From Streptosporangiaceae bacterium (GTDB taxonomy: Bacteria; Actinomycetota; Actinomycetes; Streptosporangiales; Streptosporangiaceae), in contig JASIBJ010000585.1 in the NCBI GenBank assembly GCA_030045215.1, forward strand, positions 1 through 7,272: DNA of 7,272 nucleotides. Reading direction: 5' to 3'. Every line of letters begins with the position of its first letter. Position 1 is the first letter of the stretch. Shown piece by piece: positions 1 to 4,928 of the stretch. A model generated the notes under the pieces. That model made no database searches. It was not told where the DNA came from and worked only from the letters and a program-made list of their open reading frames with translations. The translations under genes and the position numbers were made by a program.

Positions 1-1134
1 GGACTGCTCGCCCTCGGGCACCAGGTCCGGCATGATGCCGAAGGCCCGGAGTGCGCGAGCGGTCGCCTCGCCGACCGCGGCCACCTTGACGCCCGCGAAC
101 GCGCGCGCGTCCAGGCCGTATTCCTCGAACTTCTCGCGGATCGCGCGTACCGCGTTGACCGAGGTGAAGCCGATCCACTGATACCTGCCGGTAACCAGGC
201 CCTTGACCGCGCGCTCCATCTGCTGCGGGGTCCGCGGCGGCTCGACCGCGATCGTCGGGACCTGCTCGGGCACCGCACCCCTGGCCCTGAGCAGGTCACA
301 GACCTCGTCGGCTTGCTCCTTGGTCCTCGGCACCAGGACGCGCCAGCCGAACAACGGCTTGGTCTCGAACCAGGACAGGGTCGGCTGCTGGGCGACGCCC
401 TCGCCCACCACGGCGACCGCCGGGCCGCTCGCGGTCAGCAGGCTGACGCCGGCTGCCTTCAGGTCGGCCGCGATGGTCCCGAGCGTCCCGACGACCGTGT
501 GCTGGTCGGTGGTGGTGCCGTTCCACGTAATCGCGAACGGCGAGGTCTCCGACCATCCGGCCGCGATCAGCATCTTGCCGATGTCCACCGGGCCGCTCTC
601 GGCGCCGAGGATGACCAGTGTGCCGTCGCTGGCCGAGACCCGGCTGGTCTCGCCGGCGTGGATGATCCGCACGTCCCCGGCCGAGTCAGAGGTCAGCGGG
701 ATCCCGGCATACTCCGGCACCGCGGTAGCCGCGGACAGGCCGGGAACCACCTCGAACGGCACCTTGGCCTTGGCGCACGCGGCGGCGTCGGCCGCCGCAT
801 GACAGAACATGAACGGATCGCCGCTGAACAGCCGCACGACGAGCTGGCCGGCTTTGGCCGCCTTGATCAGCATCTTGGGGTCCTGCTGCTGCGCGTCCGA
901 GTCGACCACCGTGGCACCGGGCTTCACCAGATGGGCAAGGCGCTCGCTGATCCACGGCGCCGCCACCACCAGGTCGGCACGGCCGATGAGGCTCGCAGCC
1001 CGCACCGTCAGGAGGCTCTCGTCGCCGGGCCCGGCCCCGACGAGTGCCACCCAGCCGGATGTGGTGAGAATGTCCGCAGCCCTGTCGCTCGCTGCCTTGA
1101 CCTGCTTGCCGGCCTTGCCGGTCGTGGGGTTCAC
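1..1134 (-). CDS. hemD: Uroporphyrinogen-III synthase with N-terminal SUMT-like methyltransferase domain (partial)
   Basis: HemD cyclises hydroxymethylbilane to uroporphyrinogen III in the cytoplasm, the last step before tetrapyrrole pathways branch. The 378 visible codons read open to the left edge, so the C-terminus is missing. Residues about 27-255 form a tetrapyrrole (SUMT-type) methylase domain with VGAGPGD at 32-38, SGDPFMF at 104-110 and PGLSAATAVPEYAGIPLT at 131-148. Residues from about 264 (WRVLVPRTKEQ) begin the HemD domain, with FTSVNAV at 323-329; roughly half of that domain is present. The start chosen is GTG at 1134-1132, which overlaps the hemC stop by 4 bases and is followed by a 28-residue lead before the first strand. 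The Shine-Dalgarno is weak, so coupling to hemC is likely. The methylase half departs from canonical SUMT (FCH instead of FGR, no HR after PLT), so its activity is uncertain. hemB would be expected next, outside the window. Confidence 0.93.
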   Translation of the reverse strand, partial: MNPTTGKAGKQVKAASDRAADILTTSGWVALVGAGPGDESLLTVRAASLIGRADLVVAAPWISERLAHLVKPGATVVDSDAQQQDPKMLIKAAKAGQLVVRLFSGDPFMFCHAAADAAACAKAKVPFEVVPGLSAATAVPEYAGIPLTSDSAGDVRIIHAGETSRVSASDGTLVILGAESGPVDIGKMLIAAGWSETSPFAITWNGTTTDQHTVVGTLGTIAADLKAAGVSLLTASGPAVAVVGEGVAQQPTLSWFETKPLFGWRVLVPRTKEQADEVCDLLRARGAVPEQVPTIAVEPPRTPQQMERAVKGLVTGRYQWIGFTSVNAVRAIREKFEEYGLDARAFAGVKVAAVGEATARALRAFGIMPDLVPEGEQS

Positions 1135-2090
1135 CTGTCATCGTCCCCGCTGCTGATGCGCCCGCCGGATTCTGCCCGACCGGGCACTGCCGTATACGTT
1201 CCCGCCCCGCGGCTGAGCAGTTCGCTGGCCACCTGCCGGCCAATGGCCTCCGCCATGGCCAGTGGTCCGCTCGCGCTGCCCCGAAGCGCCATGCCCCCGT
1301 CAGCTGCCACGACCGCGCCGCGCAGCCGAAGTACATCCGTCCCGGCAGCATACGCGCCTACCGGGGCGCCGCAGCCCGTCGCAAGCGCGCCGAGCATGCT
1401 GCGTTCGGCCGTGATAGCGGCGCGACTGTACTTGTCGTCGACGCTGGCAAGCAGCGCAACGAGATCTTCCCTGCCCGCACGGCACTCAACCGCCAGCGCG
1501 CCCTGGCCAGGCGCGGGGAGCATCTCATCCGGCTCGAATACCTGGGTAACGGCATCCAGTCGGCCAATTCTGGCCAGCCCGGCATGGGCAAGCACGACAG
1601 CGTCCAGATCACCCGATTCCACCCGGCCGAGCCGGGTACCGGCGTTGCCGCGGACGGGAACCGGCCGGAGGTCGGCCCTCAGCATCAGCAGCTGGGCGGC
1701 GCGGCGCGGCGATCCGGTGCCGATGAGAGCGCCGCGCGGCAGATCGGCGAGCTTGGCTCCATCCTTCGCGGCCAGCGCATCCCGCGGGTCGTCCCTGACC
1801 GGGACCGCGCCGAGGACGATGCCCTCGGTCGCGCCCGTCGGCAGGTCTTTCATCGAGTGCACGGCGAGGTCTACCTCACCGGCCAGCAGCGCGGCGCGCA
1901 GCGCACTGACGAACACGCCGGTGCCGCCGATCTGGGTCAGGTCCCCGGCGTTCACGTCGCCTGCCGACGTGATGCCGACCAGTTCGACCTGGCGCCCGGT
2001 CCGCGCCGTGAGGACGTCCGCTACGTGGCGCGACTGTGCCATTGCCATCGGGCTTCGCCTAGTGCCGATCCGCAGGACGGGTTCGCTCAT
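1131..2090 (-). CDS. hemC: Porphobilinogen deaminase (hydroxymethylbilane synthase)
   Basis: HemC condenses four porphobilinogen molecules into the linear tetrapyrrole hydroxymethylbilane, using a covalently bound dipyrromethane cofactor. The 319-residue length is usual for the family. Visible family signatures are IGTRRSPMAMAQS at 8-20, AVHSMKDLPTG at 76-86 with the catalytic aspartate D82, TGSPRRAAQL at 125-134, RGNAGTRL at 147-154, and ATGCGAPVGAY at 237-247, where C240 is the expected cofactor-attachment cysteine. The substrate-binding basic residues expected from the E. coli enzyme (R11, K81, R129, R130, R147, R153) are all in place. The ATG start overlaps the hemA stop as ATGA and has a strong GGAGG nine bases upstream, so it may initiate independently as well as by coupling. 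The last ~20 residues are polar and poorly conserved. Identification is secure. Confidence 0.97.
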   Translation of the reverse strand: MSEPVLRIGTRRSPMAMAQSRHVADVLTARTGRQVELVGITSAGDVNAGDLTQIGGTGVFVSALRAALLAGEVDLAVHSMKDLPTGATEGIVLGAVPVRDDPRDALAAKDGAKLADLPRGALIGTGSPRRAAQLLMLRADLRPVPVRGNAGTRLGRVESGDLDAVVLAHAGLARIGRLDAVTQVFEPDEMLPAPGQGALAVECRAGREDLVALLASVDDKYSRAAITAERSMLGALATGCGAPVGAYAAGTDVLRLRGAVVAADGGMALRGSASGPLAMAEAIGRQVASELLSRGAGTYTAVPGRAESGGRISSGDDDR

Positions 2091-3541
2091 CGCTGGTTCC
2101 CTCCCGGAGTGGTCGGGGTGCTGGCTCGGGGGGACGAGCCCCCGGATCCCCCCGCGGTGCTGGCTCGGGGGGACGACCCCCCGGATCCCCCCGCGGGCAC
2201 GGTCAGGCTCGTGTCGGCGTGCACGACGGATTGGACCGCCGCCGGATCCAGGTCAAACAACACCCGGAGAGCGTCCTCATAGCTGTCGGCGCCTGGCCTC
2301 CCGGCCAGCTCCTTGACCCGGACAGTCGGTGCGTGCAGGAGCTTGTCCGCGATCCGGTTCATGGATCTGGCCACCTCCTCCAGCACCGCAGCATCCACGC
2401 TGCCGATCCGGCCAGCCAGCCTGGCCAGCTCCGATTCCACCACGACCGCGGCCTTGGCTCGGAGCGCCACGACGGTGGGGGTGACACGATCTGCCCGCCC
2501 GGCAGAAAGGTAAGCCTCGAGTTCGTCCGCCACGACCTGGCGCGCGGCGGCAATCGCGGATTCGCCCGGCTGCATGCCGACCGCGTCCGCCGCCGCTAGC
2601 GTCTCCAGGTCGGTCACGGCCGCGCCGGGAATGTCGCCGACGCCCGGCTCGACGTCCCTCGGCAGGGCGAGGTCCAGCAGCACCAGCGGGCCGGAGCGGG
2701 CCGCCCGCTGCCGCAGCGCCTGGTGCACCATCTCCCCGGAGATGATGTGACCGGACGCACCTGTGCACGTCACCACCAGGTCGGCGGCGGCCATCAGGCC
2801 GGGCAGGTCGGCCATGCTCGCCGGCCGGGCGCCGTGCTGGGCGGCCAGCCGCTCGGCCCGCTGGCGGGTCCGGTTGGCGATGACCAGGCTGGCCGCAGCC
2901 GCCCTGGCGACGCTGGCCGCGGCCAGACCGCTCATGGCACCGGCCCCGATCACCAGTACGTGCAGGCCGGCTAGCGAGGGCGCACCCCGTTCCCGCCCAG
3001 AATCGATGCCCAACTGCGCCGCCGCCGCCTGCAGACCGACGCTGACCAGGCTGGCCCCGGCGCCGCCGACGCCGGTCTCGGACTGGGCGCGCTTTCCGGC
3101 CCGCAGCGCCAGTGAGCCGAGGTCGGCCAGCGACCGGCACAGCGTGCCCTGATCGCGCGCGACCCGCAGAGCGCTGCGCAGCTGCCCGAGTATCTGGCTC
3201 TCGCCGACCACCATCGAATCAAGGCCGCAGGCCACCGTGAGCAGATGCTGCACGGCGCGGTCGGAATAGTGCACGTACAGGCACGGCGTCAGCTCGGCGT
3301 GCGGGACACCGGAATGGCGGGACAGCAGGTCGCAGATGGCCGTCACCGCGCCGTGAAACGAGCCCACCTCGGCGTAGATCTCCATGCGGTTGCACGTGCT
3401 GAGGATCACCGCGCCGACGACGTCATCGGCCCTGGCGACGTCGTGCATGAGCTTGGTCAGATCGTCACCGGCCAGCACGGTCCGCTCAAGCGTCGCCAGC
3501 GGCGCGCCCTTGTGGCTCAGACCGACGACCAGCACACTCAT
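2087..3541 (-). CDS. hemA: Glutamyl-tRNA reductase
   Basis: HemA reduces glutamyl-tRNA(Glu) with NADPH to glutamate-1-semialdehyde, the committed step of C5-pathway haem synthesis. The protein has 484 residues. The N-terminal catalytic domain carries GLSHKGAPLATLER at 7-20 and STCNRMEIY at 48-56, where C50 is the nucleophilic cysteine. LDSMVVGESQILGQ at 107-120 is the family signature. The NADPH-binding Rossmann domain has VIGAGAM at 197-203 and a following NRTRQRAERLA. The C-terminal dimerisation helices include MNRIADKLLHAPTVRVKEL. After the conserved fold (about residue 437) there is a non-conserved Gly/Ser/Pro tail containing two copies of a 13-residue unit (AGGSGGSSPRAST) encoded by a 39-bp tandem repeat. 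The ATG start overlaps the rex stop (ATGA); only a poor, closely spaced AGGA precedes it, so translation is probably coupled to rex. Identification is secure. Confidence 0.97.
   Translation of the reverse strand: MSVLVVGLSHKGAPLATLERTVLAGDDLTKLMHDVARADDVVGAVILSTCNRMEIYAEVGSFHGAVTAICDLLSRHSGVPHAELTPCLYVHYSDRAVQHLLTVACGLDSMVVGESQILGQLRSALRVARDQGTLCRSLADLGSLALRAGKRAQSETGVGGAGASLVSVGLQAAAAQLGIDSGRERGAPSLAGLHVLVIGAGAMSGLAAASVARAAAASLVIANRTRQRAERLAAQHGARPASMADLPGLMAAADLVVTCTGASGHIISGEMVHQALRQRAARSGPLVLLDLALPRDVEPGVGDIPGAAVTDLETLAAADAVGMQPGESAIAAARQVVADELEAYLSAGRADRVTPTVVALRAKAAVVVESELARLAGRIGSVDAAVLEEVARSMNRIADKLLHAPTVRVKELAGRPGADSYEDALRVLFDLDPAAVQSVVHADTSLTVPAGGSGGSSPRASTAGGSGGSSPRASTPTTPGGNQR
2100..2104 (-). 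promoter_or_regulatory. Strong ribosome-binding site of hemC
   Basis: GGAGG on the minus strand, nine bases before the hemC ATG and inside the hemA coding end. It is much stronger than the sites before hemA and hemD, so hemC may be translated at least partly independently of hemA. It lies just downstream (in the mRNA) of the G/C hairpin repeat. Confidence 0.75.
2118..2195. repeat. 39-bp tandem repeat, two copies, in the hemA 3' end
   Basis: Units at 2118-2156 and 2157-2195 are identical except for one base (plus strand: G at 2138 against C at 2177). Each has a G6 run, a short loop and a C5-C6 run. The second unit forms a perfect 6-bp G/C stem around ACGA (2167-2182). The first has a slightly imperfect version and an alternative GGCTCG/CGAGCC pairing (2123-2140). 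Being 13 codons long, the repeat keeps the hemA frame and encodes its Gly/Ser tail. It ends 27 bases upstream of the hemC start codon. Confidence 0.95.
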
Positions 3542-4464
3542 GTTCCTACCGCCTGCGCTCCCGTCCTGTAGTCGACTTCGCCAGCTTCCAGCGTCCGATG
3601 GATGTCCGGCCCGGCGCCGATGCCGTCCGGCGGCATGCCCGCCGGGGCAGCGGCGAGGCCTAGTTCCCGGCTAGCCGCGGCGTCCCGCCGCTGGCCCGCC
3701 GCATTTGCGTCTTGGTCACGCCCTTCCGGCGCGATTGCGCGCCGCTGGGCGTGGAATGCCAGGATCTGCAATTCGATCGACAGGTCGACCTTACGCACAT
3801 CGACGCCCGATGGCACGTTGAGTACCACTGGTGCGAAGTTCAGGATGCTCGTGACCCCCGCGGCAACCAGCCGGTCACAGACAGCCTGAGCCGACGCGGC
3901 GGGCGTGGCGATCACCCCGATGGACACGCGGAAATGCTCGATAACCTGCTCGATCTCAGCGTCACTGCGGACCTGGTGGTGCGCGATCACCGTGCCGACG
4001 ACGCGCGGATCGCAGTCAAGCAGGGCCGCGATGCGAAAACCGCGGGAAGCGAACCCGCCGTAGTTCGCCAGCGCCCGGCCGAGATTTCCGGCGCCGACGA
4101 TCAGCACCGGCCAGTCCTGCGTCAGGCCAAGCTCGCGAGACACCTGGTAGACCAGGTACTCCACGTCGTAGCCCACGCCCCTGGTGCCGTAGGAGCCCAG
4201 GTGCGACAGGTCCTTTCGGAGTTTGGCCGAGTTAACCCCGGTCGCCGCGGCCAGTTCTTCGCTCGAGACGGTCGCCACGTCCTGCTCGGCCAGCGCGTTG
4301 AGCGCGCGCAGGTACACCGGCAGGCGCGCCACCGTCGCGTCGGGGATTCCATGGCCATTCGCGTGGGCCGTGCCGACCTTAGCCGCGCTTGCCTTAACTG
4401 GGCGGCTAGCGGATGGTGAGCTGGCCTTGGCCGGGCGGACGGCAGACGCAGGGCGGCGGGACAT
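3538..4464 (-). CDS. rex: Redox-sensing transcriptional repressor Rex
   Basis: Rex is a dimeric repressor that binds DNA when the NADH/NAD+ ratio is low and is released by NADH; in actinomycetes it controls respiratory and haem genes. Numbered from the ATG at 4464 (308 residues), the winged-helix domain starts at IPDAT (40-44) and contains LRKDLSHLGSYGTRGVGY (82-99). The NADH-binding Rossmann domain has VGAGNLGRAL (123-132). The domain-swap helix region contains KVDLSIELQILAFH, ending near 238. I chose ATG 4464 because AGGAG lies nine bases upstream; a TTG at 4491 would add nine residues but lacks such support. Beyond the core there is an N-terminal basic, Ala/Ser/Pro-rich lead of about 39 residues and a C-terminal polar tail of 70 residues, both apparently disordered and making this protein longer than usual. 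It heads an operon with hemA, hemC and hemD and is preceded by a near-consensus Rex site. Confidence 0.95.
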   Translation of the reverse strand: MSRRPASAVRPAKASSPSASRPVKASAAKVGTAHANGHGIPDATVARLPVYLRALNALAEQDVATVSSEELAAATGVNSAKLRKDLSHLGSYGTRGVGYDVEYLVYQVSRELGLTQDWPVLIVGAGNLGRALANYGGFASRGFRIAALLDCDPRVVGTVIAHHQVRSDAEIEQVIEHFRVSIGVIATPAASAQAVCDRLVAAGVTSILNFAPVVLNVPSGVDVRKVDLSIELQILAFHAQRRAIAPEGRDQDANAAGQRRDAAASRELGLAAAPAGMPPDGIGAGPDIHRTLEAGEVDYRTGAQAVGT

Positions 4465-4473
4465 GCGCCGGTA

Positions 4474-4478
4474 CTCCT
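4474..4478 (-). promoter_or_regulatory. Ribosome-binding site deciding the rex start
   Basis: AGGAG on the minus strand, nine bases (TACCGGCGC) before ATG 4464. It lies inside the possible longer reading frame that begins at TTG 4491, and argues for the shorter 308-residue Rex. Confidence 0.75.
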
Positions 4479-4529
4479 GGGGGCTCGACAATGCATCCGG
4501 GGCAAGGTCCCGGAACGGCTTCGACGTCC

Positions 4530-4558
4530 ACCGTACGCTCTTGTGAACGTTTGCACAA
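4530..4558 (-). promoter_or_regulatory. Predicted rex-hemACD promoter
   Basis: On the minus strand, TTGTGC (4558-4553) is followed by exactly 17 bases and then TACGGT (4535-4530). This fits a principal-sigma-factor actinomycete promoter with a -10 of TANNNT form. Transcription would begin near 4523, leaving a leader of about 60 bases before rex. The -35 and most of the spacer lie within the Rex operator, as expected for a Rex-repressed promoter. The start site is inferred. Confidence 0.6.
4541..4558 (-). promoter_or_regulatory. Rex operator (ROP)
   Basis: The minus strand reads TTGTGCAAACGTTCACAA. This is an 18-bp near-palindrome differing from the TTGTGAA-N4-TTCACAA Rex consensus at one position (C for A at base 6). 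It lies about 77 bases upstream of the rex start and covers the predicted -35 element, so bound Rex should block its own operon. Known Rex biology in Streptomyces (autoregulation of rex-hemACD) agrees. Confidence 0.85.
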
Positions 4559-4571
4559 AGTCACGCCGATT

Positions 4572-4599
4572 CCGTCGCGAAGACCGCTGCCCGTCGCGA
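4572..4599. repeat. 9-bp direct repeat upstream of the Rex operator
   Basis: CCGTCGCGA occurs at 4572-4580 and again at 4591-4599, 19 bp apart (just under two helical turns). Each copy contains the self-complementary TCGCGA. It lies in the 200-bp gap between the glutaredoxin-like gene and rex. No factor with this site is known to me, and chance is possible in DNA of this composition. Confidence 0.4.
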
Positions 4600-4664
4600 C
4601 CGCACCCGCAGTGGTCGGTTGACCTGCGATCCAGCACTTTAGAGGGGAACGAGGAGTCGCCAGG

Positions 4665-4928
4665 TCAGGGGCGTAGCGCGGCGCGCAGCCGGTCCTCGCT
4701 GACACGCCAGAAGTCGTGCTGAACCCCGTCGACGAACGTGACGGGAATCATGTCCGAGTACTCGCTGAGGTCGGCCGGACTTGCGTCAATGTCCCGTTCC
4801 TCGAAGCTCTCGTTGAGCTCCGCCGTGACCCGCGCGATGACCGCCCGAGCATCCGCGCACAGATGGCAGCCGGGCCGCGACAGCAGCACGACGCGCGGGC
4901 CCCCGTCGCCATCGGCTCCGGCTACCAC
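4665..4928 (-). CDS. Glutaredoxin-like (DUF836-type) thioredoxin-fold protein
   Basis: A small cytoplasmic thioredoxin-fold protein of 87 residues. The N-terminal strand (RVVLLSRPGC, 12-21) leads into a CHLC redox motif at C21-C24. IPVTFVDG at 61-68 supplies the cis-proline (P62) next to the active site, and a final helix follows FWRVSEDRLRAAL. This architecture matches the glutaredoxin-like proteins found just upstream of hemA in other actinomycetes, such as Rv0508 in M. tuberculosis. The start is GTG at 4928-4926, overlapping the upstream membrane-protein stop by 7 bases, so the two are probably co-transcribed and coupled; no other start would keep the first strand intact. The substrate is unknown: its role as a thiol-disulphide reductant or repair protein for neighbouring enzymes is inference. 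A 200-bp gap with its own promoter separates it from rex. Confidence 0.85.
   Translation of the reverse strand: MVAGADGDGGPRVVLLSRPGCHLCADARAVIARVTAELNESFEERDIDASPADLSEYSDMIPVTFVDGVQHDFWRVSEDRLRAALRP

Noticed and set aside
686..1351. Minus-strand open frame of 221 codons across the hemC/hemD junction
   Set aside because: It overlaps the true hemC and hemD frames in another phase. The SUMT motifs VGAGPGD and SGDPFMF appear only in the frame starting at GTG 1134.
313..2316. Long plus-strand open frame of 667 codons opposite hemD, hemC and the hemA end
   Set aside because: It lies antisense to three unmistakable haem genes, has no family motifs, and its Arg/Gly/Ala/Pro-rich sequence is what a GC-rich antisense frame gives.
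4489..4491. TTG as the rex start codon
   Set aside because: In frame and possible, but AGGAG nine bases before ATG 4464 is a better initiation signal and the extra nine residues are not conserved sequence.
4620..4667. 7-bp inverted repeat TGACCTG/CAGGTCA after the glutaredoxin-like gene as a terminator
   Set aside because: The loop would be 34 bases, the stem is short and no T-run follows, so it does not support a terminator call.
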